Assembly: GCF_019457615.1 (NCBI RefSeq)
Contig: NZ_CP080414.1
Location: 2,044,501 to 2,108,500, forward strand
Source of the DNA: Shewanella zhangzhouensis
GTDB lineage: Bacteria; Pseudomonadota; Gammaproteobacteria; Enterobacterales; Shewanellaceae
Length of the DNA stretch: 64,000 bases
Direction of reading: 5' to 3'
A program made the position numbers and the translations under genes. Each line of letters starts with the position of its first letter. Position 1 is the stretch's first letter. Below the pieces are notes generated by a model. It was not told the DNA's origin, searched no databases, and saw nothing but the letters and a program-made list of their open reading frames with translations. Below are positions 6,578 through 14,974 of this stretch, piece after piece.

Positions 6578-7314
6578 CAGTCTACCTTCAGACGATTTTC
6601 ACAGCGGCGGATGTCCTCTGGGGTATCCACTTCCGGTGAGTCGAAGGCGCTGATGGCGACTTTAATCCGGTGACCGTACTCGAGGGCACGCAGCTGCTCG
6701 AGCTTTTCAAGATCTTCCAGGCGTCCCAGGGGCAGGCTGTTGAAGGTGTGTACAAAACGGCGGGTGTAGGCATACACACCCAAATGCTTGTACACAGGGT
6801 ATTCGCTTACGTCACGGCCGAAAGGAATGCGGGCACGGGAGAAGTAGAGCGCATACATGTCGTTGTCGAACACCATCTTCACGTGCTTGGGATCGTCGAG
6901 CTCGGCCTTGTCGCTTATCTGGTAACCCAGGGTGGCCATTTCAAACTCGCCGGGATGACGGCGGAACAGCTCAACAATCTGCTCGATGGAGATAGGGTCA
7001 ATCAGGGGCTGATCGCCCTGGAGGTTAATCACCAAATCATCGTCGGCCAAACCCAGCTGGGTGATGGCGTCTTCGATACGGTCGGTACCCGATGCAGCAT
7101 CGGCACCCGTCATTACCACTTTGCCGCCAAAGGATTCAACGGCAGCTTTAATACGTTCATCGTCCGTGGCCACGTAGATGGCATTCAATCCCTTCGCCAG
7201 TGCCGCACGCTCATAGACGTGCTGGATCATGGGTTTACCATTGATGGGAGCCAATGGCTTGCCGGGAAAACGGCTGGAGCCGTAGCGGGCAGGGATCAGC
7301 AGGGTCACGTTCAT
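6577..7314 (-). CDS. kdsB: CMP-Kdo-type cytidylyltransferase (8-amino-Kdo)
   Basis: A 245-residue nucleotidyltransferase that activates the Kdo-type sugar with CTP for lipid A inner-core assembly, acting in the cytoplasm. The N-terminal IPARYGSSRFPGKPL signature, ATDDERI, and the central LQGDQPLIDP motif identify KdsB. The frame opens 8 codons earlier, but MNVTLLIPARYG with CAGGA upstream is the normal family start. In Shewanella the enzyme next to kdnA/kdnB has been shown to use 8-amino-3,8-dideoxy-Kdo; substrate here is inferred from that context. Separated from kdnB by a UUCG hairpin. Confidence 0.92.
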   Translation of the reverse strand: MNVTLLIPARYGSSRFPGKPLAPINGKPMIQHVYERAALAKGLNAIYVATDDERIKAAVESFGGKVVMTGADAASGTDRIEDAITQLGLADDDLVINLQGDQPLIDPISIEQIVELFRRHPGEFEMATLGYQISDKAELDDPKHVKMVFDNDMYALYFSRARIPFGRDVSEYPVYKHLGVYAYTRRFVHTFNSLPLGRLEDLEKLEQLRALEYGHRIKVAISAFDSPEVDTPEDIRRCENRLKVD

Positions 7315-7341
7315 CGAAAAATTCCTGGACTCTAACAAAGC

Positions 7342-7359
7342 GGGCTCCCGAAGGAGCCC
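7342..7359 (-). terminator. UUCG-loop hairpin between kdnB and kdsB
   Basis: Perfect 7-bp stem GGGCTCC/GGAGCCC with a TTCG tetraloop on the - strand. It is followed only by GCTTTGTT, so it is probably a leaky terminator or an mRNA-stabilising hairpin that sets the kdsB level relative to kdnAB. Confidence 0.6.
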
Positions 7360-7369
7360 GGAAACAAGA

Positions 7370-8440
7370 CTAGATGCGACGGTACAGCTTGGTCAGCATC
7401 TCGTCGGTCACTTTTTCTTCCCAACCGTCGCCGTACACGTTGTGCCACAGTGGGCCGAGGCTCTTGGCCACTTTAACCATACGAGCAATGGTTTCATCTG
7501 GCAAATCTTTGCAGATGTCTTTTGGCAGGGTGATGTTGTGCTTTTCCATCATGGTGCGGAACTCGGCAACGCCCTCTGGATAGAACTCTTCCAGCACGTT
7601 AAAGGCGATACAGTTGCCGATACCGTGATGGTAGCCCAGCACGTAACCGAGGCCATAAGACAGGGCGTGACAGGCACCCACCTGGCTGTAAGCGATGGAC
7701 ATGCCGCCCATGTAAGAGGCCATCATCAGCTTGTCGTCTTTTTCCGGATGGTCGTCCAGGTACACCTGACGGCACAGCTCCAGTGATTTCTCACCGAAGG
7801 CCTTGGAGTATTCGTTCAGGTAAGTGCCTTCCAGCGACTCGATGCAGTGGATATAGCAATCCATACCAGTGTAGAACCACTGGTCAACAGGCACACCGGC
7901 GATAAGCTCAGGATCCATAATGATCTGGTCGAATACGGTGAAGTCTGAGTTCAGACCCAGCTTACGCTCAGGGCCACACAGCACGGCGGTGCGGGAGGCC
8001 TCGGCGCCAGTACCGGAAATGGTTGGAATACCGATATGATGTACGGCAGCCACCTTAATCAGATCCCAACCCTGATACATGGCAGAGCCACCTGGGTTGG
8101 TCAGCATCAGGGATACGGCCTTGGCCAAATCCATGGTAGAACCGCCGCCCAGGCCCACGACGCTCACAGGCAGCTTGCTGTTGAAGGCCTGCACTTCTTC
8201 GGTGAGGGCATCTACCTGCTCGGTAGAAGGCTCGTCATCAACGTTTACCCAAATCAGCTTGTCTTGTGGCTTGACCGGGATACGGCTTTCCAGTGGTTTG
8301 CCCTGGTGCACGTCGTCCACCAGAAACACCACGAAATCGTCATCGTTCTTACGCTCGGCGGCCAGTACTTCGTCGAGCTGGTTAAATGCACCGCGACCGA
8401 AGATCATCTTAGGTACAGCTTTGAAATTTCTGAACTTCAT
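7370..8440 (-). CDS. kdnB: 3-deoxy-manno-octulosonate 8-oxidase
   Basis: A 356-residue iron-type alcohol dehydrogenase that oxidises the C8 hydroxyl of Kdo to an aldehyde, the first step to 8-amino-Kdo. GGGSTMD (98-104) and ISGTGAEAS (141-149) form the nucleotide site, and D194, H198, H258 and H272 are the likely metal ligands. GGGAG precedes the ATG at 8440; the longer frame upstream runs into kdnA. It follows kdnA by 19 bases and the pair acts together. The family identification is firm because of the kdnA and kdsB neighbours. Confidence 0.92.
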   Translation of the reverse strand: MKFRNFKAVPKMIFGRGAFNQLDEVLAAERKNDDDFVVFLVDDVHQGKPLESRIPVKPQDKLIWVNVDDEPSTEQVDALTEEVQAFNSKLPVSVVGLGGGSTMDLAKAVSLMLTNPGGSAMYQGWDLIKVAAVHHIGIPTISGTGAEASRTAVLCGPERKLGLNSDFTVFDQIIMDPELIAGVPVDQWFYTGMDCYIHCIESLEGTYLNEYSKAFGEKSLELCRQVYLDDHPEKDDKLMMASYMGGMSIAYSQVGACHALSYGLGYVLGYHHGIGNCIAFNVLEEFYPEGVAEFRTMMEKHNITLPKDICKDLPDETIARMVKVAKSLGPLWHNVYGDGWEEKVTDEMLTKLYRRI

Positions 8441-8459
8441 TGCAAAAGACTCCCGTCTA

Positions 8460-9647
8460 TTATTGGGCAAAGGCCTTCTTGATGTTGGCAATACGTTCCT
8501 GGATCTGTTCTTCAGTCCAGCTGAGCTTGATGAGCATGGAAATGGTGCGGCTCATGATAGCGTCAGATTTAGGTACCGAAATCTGGGTGTAGTCAGGCTT
8601 GTCGGCCACCAGGGTGATGGGCAGGGCAGCCGGGGCACTCAGGTTTTGAATGTGGTCCCAGTTCTTCAGGTAGTGCCAGTTGTTCACATACCAGTAGAAG
8701 CAGCCATCAACGCCGTTGGCCGCCAGGGCCTTGCTGATTTCCTGCGCGCGCGCTTCAGTGGGCAGCATAAACGACAGGAAGCCCGCGTTGTCGCCCTCTG
8801 GGTCAGGAATAACGCGGAAGCTGACGTCGGCAATCTCGGCCATGGCATCTTTAATCAGCTTTTTGTTTTTACGCTGAATGTCGAGGATGGTGTCGAGTTT
8901 ACGCAGCTGCGCCAGGCCCAGGGCGGCGTTCATTTCGCTGATGCGGAAGTTCAGGCCCATGATTGGGTGCTTCTCTGCGCCTCTGTCGTTACCGATATGG
9001 TCGTGGCCGTGATCAGAGAACATGTGGCTGTGGTTGTAGATGGTTTCGTCGTTGGTTACCACGGCGCCGCCTTCACCACAGGAAATGGTTTTCACTGAGT
9101 CGAAAGAATAACAACCTACCTGACCGATGGTACCCAGTGCCTGGCCATGATAGCTGCCGCCGATGGCCTGACAGGCATCTTCCAGCAGCACAATGCCGTG
9201 TTCGTCACAGATGGCCTTGATTTCAGCCATGTGGCCCATAGAACCACACATGTGCACAAAGTTAACGGCCTTGGTGCGAGGGGTAATGGCGGCGCGGATG
9301 CCTTCGGGTGACAGACACAGGGTCTCGTCGATTTCGGCAAATACTGGTACGGCGCCCGCCATCATGATGGCTTCAACTGAGGCCACGAAGGTAAAGGGAG
9401 GCACAATCACTTCATCACCGGCACCAATGCCAGCCGCCATCAGCGCGGTGGTGAGGGCACAGGTACCGCTGGAGAGCAGGTGAGCGTGTTTGACATTCAG
9501 CTTCTCACATAAGAGCGCTTCGAAGTCGCGGCTTTTCCAACGGTCATTGCGCATGCCATCGAAGTTGTAACGGAAGGTAAAGCCGTGCTCCATAACATCT
9601 GCGACTTCCTGCTTTTCTTCAGGACCAAAAATTTCAAAACCGGGCAT
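8460..9647 (-). CDS. kdnA: 8-amino-3,8-dideoxy-Kdo transaminase
   Basis: A 395-residue PLP-dependent DegT/DnrJ/EryC1-type aminotransferase that aminates the C8 aldehyde made by KdnB, using glutamate as amino donor in the known enzyme. The internal Schiff-base lysine is K186 in SFDSVKTISCGEGG; D157 in LLEDACQAIGG should contact the pyridine nitrogen, and LSSGTCALTTAL (58-69) binds phosphate. AGGAGAATC lies upstream of the ATG. First gene of kdnA-kdnB-kdsB-DUF2897. The product gives lipopolysaccharide an amino-Kdo and is a Shewanella hallmark. Confidence 0.93.
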   Translation of the reverse strand: MPGFEIFGPEEKQEVADVMEHGFTFRYNFDGMRNDRWKSRDFEALLCEKLNVKHAHLLSSGTCALTTALMAAGIGAGDEVIVPPFTFVASVEAIMMAGAVPVFAEIDETLCLSPEGIRAAITPRTKAVNFVHMCGSMGHMAEIKAICDEHGIVLLEDACQAIGGSYHGQALGTIGQVGCYSFDSVKTISCGEGGAVVTNDETIYNHSHMFSDHGHDHIGNDRGAEKHPIMGLNFRISEMNAALGLAQLRKLDTILDIQRKNKKLIKDAMAEIADVSFRVIPDPEGDNAGFLSFMLPTEARAQEISKALAANGVDGCFYWYVNNWHYLKNWDHIQNLSAPAALPITLVADKPDYTQISVPKSDAIMSRTISMLIKLSWTEEQIQERIANIKKAFAQ

Positions 9648-9747
9648 GGAAGTGATTCTCCTAAATTCTACACATGGCGCCTTTGGCGCAATGAAAAAAC
9701 CCGAAGATTATACCTGTGTTGGCAAGGTGATAGCGATGGGGAGGGCG

Positions 9748-9780
9748 AAAAAAATCAAAAAAGGCAGCGCGCTGGCTGCC
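9748..9780 (-). terminator. Terminator of the carbonic anhydrase gene
   Basis: On the - strand, GGCAGC and GCTGCC arms around CAGCGC are followed by TTTTTTGATTTTTTT, a strong intrinsic terminator just after the can stop. Confidence 0.85.
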
Positions 9781-9791
9781 TGTGGATTTAC

Positions 9792-10409
9792 TTAGCCTTT
9801 CAGGCCAAGAAATGTCTCTCGGTCGACGGTGACATCCAGGTCGGTGAGCAGGCCGTTGGTGATGCCGTATATCCAACCGTGGATGGCGACTTCCTGCCCC
9901 CGGGCCCAGGCTTCCTGAACTATGTTGGACTCGCTGACATTGGCTACCTGCTCAATCACATTGAGTTCGCACAGGCGGTCAAAGCGAGCCTGATCATCAA
10001 GATTTGCCAGCTCGTCGTTATGCAGGCGATGAATATCGCGAAGGTGACCAAGCCAGTTATCGATAAGGCCAAGGCGTGCGCTGCCCATGGCGGCACGCAC
10101 GCCGCCGCAGCCGTAATGGCCCACCACCATAATGTGTTTCACCTGCAGCACGTCCACAGCGTATTGAAGCACCGACAGGCAGTTGAGGTCGGTGTGGATC
10201 ACCATATTGGCGATATTACGGTGAACAAATACTTCGCCCGGCAGCAAGTCAATGATTTGATTGGAGGGGACCCGGCTATCGGAGCAACCAATCCACAGGT
10301 ATTCGGGGTTTTGCTGCTTGGCCAGGGTTTCGAAAAAGCCCGGATTTTCCTGCTGGATGCGTTGTGCCCATCGACGGTTATTGTCGAACAAGGGTTTGAG
10401 TAGTTTCAT
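9792..10409 (-). CDS. can: Beta-class carbonic anhydrase
   Basis: A 205-residue cytoplasmic enzyme interconverting carbon dioxide and bicarbonate. Zinc ligands are C42, H98 and C101 (GCSDSR at 41-46 and VGHYGCGG at 96-103), with D44 and R46 forming the catalytic dyad. Length and motif spacing equal those of E. coli Can. It stands alone, with a terminator downstream and no co-directional neighbour close upstream, so it is probably monocistronic. Bicarbonate supply for carboxylation reactions is the expected role. Confidence 0.93.
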   Translation of the reverse strand: MKLLKPLFDNNRRWAQRIQQENPGFFETLAKQQNPEYLWIGCSDSRVPSNQIIDLLPGEVFVHRNIANMVIHTDLNCLSVLQYAVDVLQVKHIMVVGHYGCGGVRAAMGSARLGLIDNWLGHLRDIHRLHNDELANLDDQARFDRLCELNVIEQVANVSESNIVQEAWARGQEVAIHGWIYGITNGLLTDLDVTVDRETFLGLKG

Positions 10410-10521
10410 CTTGTCGTCGTAATTTGGCGAAATTCGGCGCTAGTGTATCAGGAAAATTTCCCGTGGCTGGTCAATCCATCTTAAAAAGCTGTGATCCAAA
10501 CGAAAATACTGATCATCCGAT

Positions 10522-10553
10522 AAAAAACAGGCCCCATCCGGAGCCTGCTTTTT
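10522..10553 (-). terminator. Terminator after PstS-like gene
   Basis: CAGGC and GCCTG arms with a short inner stem around ATCC, followed by TTTTTT on the - strand and by TTTTT on the + strand. Suits the end of the porin/PstS-like transcript. Confidence 0.75.
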
Positions 10554-10568
10554 AGACACGCGTTTACC

Positions 10569-10982
10569 TCAGAAACGGGCGATTACCTTAACTGTGTCGT
10601 TGACGTTGGCGGCATCCACGAAGCCAATCATGTTGGGATTGGACGCCACCAGACTCAGCATTTCGGCATCGTCAACGGACTTTGGTGGCTGGCCCTGACC
10701 GGAAAATACCAGTTTGGACCAATAGGCTTTGAGCTGGCTTTCAGATTTGCCGAGCACCTTGTCCACAAAGGCTGTTCTGGTGCTGCTGCCTTCTTTCAAA
10801 TCCAGGGGAACTACGGGGCCGCCGCCGGGGAAGGACTTGAGTTTACCGAGGTAAATCCGTGAGATATCGCCGGAGTCCATGGTGACGCCATTACTGGGAT
10901 GCACCACAACCACCACCTCGGCCATGGCGCCAACAGACAACATCAGGCTGGCACAGGCGCATAATGCAGAGAGTATTTTCAT
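10569..10982 (-). CDS. Small periplasmic PstS-like substrate-binding protein
   Basis: A 137-residue exported protein: signal peptide of about 21 residues ending AMA, then VVVVVHPSNGVTMDSGDISRIYLGK, matching the N-terminal lobe of PstS-like phosphate-binding proteins, and a conserved NPNMIGFVD near the end. It is half the length of true PstS and keeps one lobe only, so phosphate transport is doubtful. It follows a porin gene by 12 bases with AAGGAGG before the ATG. This pairing suggests a joint envelope role, possibly anion sensing or uptake; the ligand is unknown. Confidence 0.75.
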   Translation of the reverse strand: MKILSALCACASLMLSVGAMAEVVVVVHPSNGVTMDSGDISRIYLGKLKSFPGGGPVVPLDLKEGSSTRTAFVDKVLGKSESQLKAYWSKLVFSGQGQPPKSVDDAEMLSLVASNPNMIGFVDAANVNDTVKVIARF

Positions 10983-10994
10983 GATAGAGCCTCC

Positions 10995-12176
10995 TTAAAA
11001 GACCAGGTCTACGCCCATTAACAGTACCTGCCCATCGGTGGCCGGGCCTTTATCGTTGGTAAAGTCAGTGTATTCCACCTTAAAGGCAGCTGAGCTGTGA
11101 AAATCCCATCGCATACCGAGGGTGTAGTAGTAGCTGTCCTGCTGTTGGGTTTCGAGCGCCATTTGTGTAAGACCGATGAGGGGCGCCACCTGTGCCTGTG
11201 CCGCTGGGGGCAGCGCGTTATACACAGGCAGCATGGCGTCAAGCGCTTCGTACTGGGGTTTGTTTTCATCCCAGCCGTAGGTGGCGTGCAGCGTGAAAGC
11301 ACCAAAGCGAATGCCACCGGATACGAAGGCGGAATCCTGCAGGGCAAAGGCGCTGGGGTCTAGGTCAATGCTGGTGTACTCGGCGAGAATAAACCAGTTT
11401 CCGGGATCGTATTTGCCGTGGACACCAATGATTGAAGCGGAATCGTCTAAGGGGAGTATGTCGTCCACTGCCTGTGCCGGAAACAGACCTGTCGCATCCA
11501 CCGCCGCGGCCAGAACTATCAGGTCGGGGTACTCATAACTGAGTTCAGACACATACCCCAGATTCAGGCCGTATTCGAAGTCTCCGGTGGTGAAATTGAG
11601 GTTAAGTATGTGCCCTTTGGCAGAAAAGGGGGCAGGAGTGATGTCGGTTCCCGAAGGCACATAATCATCTTTGGAAGAGGTGATGTATTTGTAGGTAACC
11701 CCCACGTCGGTATCACCCCAGAGGGTAGAGTACACCAGCCCCACGCCTTCACCGCTGCTGAAGGGCAGTGAGTACACCCCCTGTGGCGGCATTATCCAGT
11801 GATAGGCGAAGCCCACATCGATGTAGTCCGAATACTTGTAGAGGTTGAAGCGCTGTCTGCCGGCCATCAACATCAGGTTATCTGTGAGGTCGTAGGACAG
11901 GTAGGCCCATTCAAATTCGACATCATAATCATCCCGGCCACGGGACAACAGTTGTGCTGTAGCCCGCAGGCCGCCACCCAGATCGGCGGCCACCTGAACG
12001 GCGAACTTGGTATTTTGGTTGAAGTCGATTTCGCTGTCATACCCGTAGAGGGATTCGTCATCGTCCAGGCTGCTGCCGGCAACGATGGAGGCAAATCCAT
12101 TGATTTGAATCTCTGCCCATGCGGCCGGAGTTGCCATCAGGGCAGCAATGGTCGCTGCGACTGTACTTATTCTCAT
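10995..12176 (-). CDS. Outer-membrane porin
   Basis: A 393-residue protein with a 21-residue signal peptide (ending AWA), then the opening strand EIQINGFASIVAG, many alternating beta strands, an acidic extracellular-type loop set and a C-terminal aromatic residue (VDLVF), the signature for BAM insertion. LMLMAGRQRFNLY resembles the trimer-facing strand of gram-negative porins. AAGGATCC precedes the ATG. It is the first gene of a two-gene operon with the PstS-like protein. The transported solute cannot be read from sequence; an anion is a guess from the neighbour. Confidence 0.8.
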   Translation of the reverse strand: MRISTVAATIAALMATPAAWAEIQINGFASIVAGSSLDDDESLYGYDSEIDFNQNTKFAVQVAADLGGGLRATAQLLSRGRDDYDVEFEWAYLSYDLTDNLMLMAGRQRFNLYKYSDYIDVGFAYHWIMPPQGVYSLPFSSGEGVGLVYSTLWGDTDVGVTYKYITSSKDDYVPSGTDITPAPFSAKGHILNLNFTTGDFEYGLNLGYVSELSYEYPDLIVLAAAVDATGLFPAQAVDDILPLDDSASIIGVHGKYDPGNWFILAEYTSIDLDPSAFALQDSAFVSGGIRFGAFTLHATYGWDENKPQYEALDAMLPVYNALPPAAQAQVAPLIGLTQMALETQQQDSYYYTLGMRWDFHSSAAFKVEYTDFTNDKGPATDGQVLLMGVDLVF

Positions 12177-12249
12177 GACTTAGGATCCTTATGAGGGAAA
12201 GACAGTATTAAAGCTAGTAGATAAGTATGAGAATTCACGAATTTGTAAC

Positions 12250-12274
12250 AAAAAAGGGCCCCGAAGGCCCTGAT
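12250..12274 (-). terminator. Intrinsic terminator of the hydrolase operon
   Basis: GGGCC and GGCCC arms around the TTCGG loop followed by TTTTTTG on the - strand, placed 40 bases after the alpha/beta hydrolase stop. Confidence 0.85.
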
Positions 12275-12313
12275 TTGTCAGCAAGTTTGCTGAAGATCAA
12301 TTCAACGAAAAAA

Positions 12314-13141
12314 TCACTTCAGTTGAGTCGTTAAAAAACTCAACAGTTTTTCGTTCACAAACTGTGGGTTTTCGAGGCAGGAGATGTGCCCGGCAGCTGG
12401 AATGTGTACCAGGGTGCTGCCATCTATGGCTTCGTGCATCAGGTAGCTTTCAAGCACACTGCGGGCCTTGTCTTCCACGCCCACCATCACCAGCACGGGC
12501 AGAGTCAGCTGTTCAACATCATCCATGGTATCGCGGCGCCCGAACACCAGACGGCCCATACGTTCGATGTCGGCGATACGCTCGCCTTTGAGTGTTGCAA
12601 GGTGGGCGGCAAAAGTGGCCGTGAGGCGCGGATCCGGATTGTGTGAGAAAAACAGCGGCACTATGGCCGCTATCATGGGCGCAGGAACGCTACCGGCCGC
12701 CTTGATGACATCCAACATGCCAAAGTACTTGGCACGGGTGACTTCCGGTTCAAAGCCGATAAAGCTGTCCATCATGACAAATGCCTGAACCCGCGCCGGG
12801 GCAATCAGCACCAATTCGGCCCCCCACATGGCGCCTACACTGAGGCCGACAATGGAGAAGGTGTCCACATTGAGGCTGTCCATCAGCGCCAGCATATCTT
12901 CGGCAACGCCGGTGAGGCTGTTCAGTCTTGATGGCACAGGGCCCGATTGACCGTGGCCATGCAGGTCTACCGCGATAACCCTGAAATGTTTGGCCAGCAG
13001 CGCCAGTTGCTCCTGCCACATCATGCTGTCCCACAGATAGCTGTGACCGAGCAGCAGCACGGGGCCTGTGCCCATGTCGAGATAACTTAAAACCGTGTCC
13101 GGCAAGGTGAAGGTTTTGCGATATTGTTCAAATTCATTCAT
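12314..13141 (-). CDS. Alpha/beta-fold hydrolase
   Basis: A 275-residue cytoplasmic protein. HSYLWDSMMW and the GLSVG nucleophile elbow, DSFIGFEPE, VGVEDKARS (acid) and AAGHISCLENP (histidine) give a complete Ser-Asp-His triad in the usual order. The substrate is unknown; the sequence type covers esterases and lactonases such as 3-oxoadipate enol-lactonase homologues. The ATG at 13141 overlaps the upstream peptidase stop by eight bases, so the two are translationally coupled; the longer frame upstream lies inside that gene. Last gene of the arsC-dapE run. Confidence 0.8.
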   Translation of the reverse strand: MNEFEQYRKTFTLPDTVLSYLDMGTGPVLLLGHSYLWDSMMWQEQLALLAKHFRVIAVDLHGHGQSGPVPSRLNSLTGVAEDMLALMDSLNVDTFSIVGLSVGAMWGAELVLIAPARVQAFVMMDSFIGFEPEVTRAKYFGMLDVIKAAGSVPAPMIAAIVPLFFSHNPDPRLTATFAAHLATLKGERIADIERMGRLVFGRRDTMDDVEQLTLPVLVMVGVEDKARSVLESYLMHEAIDGSTLVHIPAAGHISCLENPQFVNEKLLSFLTTQLK

Positions 13142-13835
13142 GACGTAAATCCAGCTCGTCAAAGGGAAAAGAAGGTGGGGCAAAGTGCTTTACATAGCGA
13201 GATACCAGGGCGTCCAGTCGCAGCAGTACTGTGTCTTTGAGCGCCATGTCACTGGCGGTAATCACAGCCCTAAGCTGAGTAACATCAAACTGATTGATAG
13301 CAAATTGGGCCGCCGGGGCGAAGCTGATGTGCCAGGGTTCGGGGCTGACACCACTCTTACCTGCCTGATAGGGCAGGAAAAATCCAAACTCCTGACAGTG
13401 ATCCCCCAGCCAGTTTGCCATTGCGTGGCAGGGGCCATCCTGGGCATATTCCCAGGCTTCGAGTTTGAGCGCATCCCTGGCTATCCGGGTGGCATCAAAT
13501 ACATCCAAATCGCTACCCCAGTGATGGCGTGAGCAGCCCGGCAGCGCTGACCAGAGCAAGATGGTGTCTATCAGGGTGTCTGCATCCAGCCCGGTTGCAT
13601 CAACGGGCTGACCATTGATATCCAGTAAGGGGCGCTTACCGCTTGCCTTGGCATTCCAGATAGCCAGTTGGCGTTCGAAGCTGCGATAACCCGAGGTCAC
13701 GGCAAGCTGAATGCCTGCCTTGGCGGCTTGCTGCTGCATGGCGGCAAAGGCCGCTGCCGCGGCGGGGTGCATCATCACCCCGTCATGGCTTACCAGCCTT
13801 GGCTCGGCGGCGCCGTAAATCCAGCTCAGTTGCAC
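13134..13835 (-). CDS. M15-family D-Ala-D-Ala carboxypeptidase-like peptidase
   Basis: A 233-residue protein with SGYRS (48-52), SRHHWGSDLDVFD (102-114) and EPWH (166-169), the zinc-site motifs of the VanY/M15B family that cut D-Ala or related bonds in peptidoglycan stems. There is no obvious signal peptide at this start, which is unusual for a murein enzyme; a cytoplasmic role in stem-peptide recycling is an alternative. It overlaps dapE by 10 bases, and DapE makes meso-DAP, the diamino acid of the same stem peptide, which makes the linkage sensible. Confidence 0.8.
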   Translation of the reverse strand: MQLSWIYGAAEPRLVSHDGVMMHPAAAAAFAAMQQQAAKAGIQLAVTSGYRSFERQLAIWNAKASGKRPLLDINGQPVDATGLDADTLIDTILLWSALPGCSRHHWGSDLDVFDATRIARDALKLEAWEYAQDGPCHAMANWLGDHCQEFGFFLPYQAGKSGVSPEPWHISFAPAAQFAINQFDVTQLRAVITASDMALKDTVLLRLDALVSRYVKHFAPPSFPFDELDLRHE

Positions 13836-14974
13836 AGCAGCTTTTCCAGAATGCGCTGGTAGCAGCCGGTGAGCAGCTCAAGATCGCTTGCCTTCACGCA
13901 CTCATTCACCTTGTGGATGGTGGCGTTGACCGGGCCAAGCTCAATGACCTGCGCTCCGGTGGGCGCGATAAAACGGCCATCGGAGGTGCCGCCGGTGGTT
14001 TGCGGGTCGGTGTGGGTGCCGGTGACTTCGAAAATGGCTTCACGGGTGGCATCCAGCAGCGGGCCTTCGCCGGTGAGGAAGGGCAGACCGTTGAACACCC
14101 AGTCGATGTCGTAATCGAGCCCATGGGCATCGAGAATACCCAGTACGCGGGCAATCAGGGTCTCGGCGGTCACTTCGGTGGAGTAACGGAAGTTGAACAT
14201 CACCTTGAGTTCACCGGGGATGACATTGGATGCGCCCGTGCCGCCGTTGATGTTGGCAATCTGAAAACTGGTGGGCGGGAAGAACTCATTACCCTTGTCC
14301 CACTCGATACGGGACAGCTCAGCCAGGGCCGGTGCCGCTTTGTGGATGGGGTTATCGGCCAAATGGGGGTAGGCCACATGGCCCTGAATGCCTTTGACGA
14401 TGAGGTTACCCGTGAGGCTGCCCCTGCGGCCGTTTTTCACCACGTCCCCAAGCAAGTGGGTGCTGGATGGCTCGCCCACCAGTGCCCAGGTTATTTTCTC
14501 ATTGCGTGCTTCGAGGGTTTCTACCACCCGCACAGTGCCGTTGATAAAAGGACCTTCTTCATCGGAGGTAATCAGAAAGGCGATGGAGCCCTGATGATTG
14601 GGGTGCTCGGCCACAAATCGCTCGGCGGCCACCACCATGGCGGCGAGGGAGCCTTTCATGTCGGCGGCGCCGCGGCCATGGATATAACCGTCAATCACCA
14701 CAGGATCAAACGGGGGCGTGTGCCAGCGATTCAGATCGCCCACCGGCACCACATCGGTATGGCCGGCAAAGCAGAACACAGGCCCCTCGGTGCCACGGCG
14801 GGCCCACAGGTTAGTGGTGTCTTCAAATACCATGGGCTCTATGGTAAAGCCGATGGGGGCAAGGCGTCTGGCCATCAGGTCCTGACAGCCTTCATCGAGT
14901 GGGGTGACAGACGGGCGTGAAATGAGCTCGCGGGTCAGTTCAATCACATCACTGTGGGTGTCTGGGCTGCTCAT
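13826..14974 (-). CDS. dapE: Succinyl-diaminopimelate desuccinylase
   Basis: A 382-residue M20 zinc hydrolase that releases succinate from N-succinyl-LL-DAP in lysine and peptidoglycan precursor synthesis. Metal and catalytic residues are visible: H72 and D74 in GHTDVVP, D105 in GRGAADMKG, E139-E140 in SDEEG, and a late GGTSDGRF block. Length is normal. The ATG overlaps the stop of the ArsC-like gene by four bases (ATGA), and its 3' end overlaps the M15 peptidase, indicating one transcript. Confidence 0.95.
   Translation of the reverse strand: MSSPDTHSDVIELTRELISRPSVTPLDEGCQDLMARRLAPIGFTIEPMVFEDTTNLWARRGTEGPVFCFAGHTDVVPVGDLNRWHTPPFDPVVIDGYIHGRGAADMKGSLAAMVVAAERFVAEHPNHQGSIAFLITSDEEGPFINGTVRVVETLEARNEKITWALVGEPSSTHLLGDVVKNGRRGSLTGNLIVKGIQGHVAYPHLADNPIHKAAPALAELSRIEWDKGNEFFPPTSFQIANINGGTGASNVIPGELKVMFNFRYSTEVTAETLIARVLGILDAHGLDYDIDWVFNGLPFLTGEGPLLDATREAIFEVTGTHTDPQTTGGTSDGRFIAPTGAQVIELGPVNATIHKVNECVKASDLELLTGCYQRILEKLLCN

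Noticed and set aside
6004..6653. Overlapping + strand frames across the DUF2897 gene
   Set aside because: They arise from the repetitive GC-rich tail and the kdsB end, and show no family pattern.
13799..14920. 373-codon + strand frame opposite dapE
   Set aside because: Shadow of dapE; the - strand frame has all M20 metal-binding motifs.
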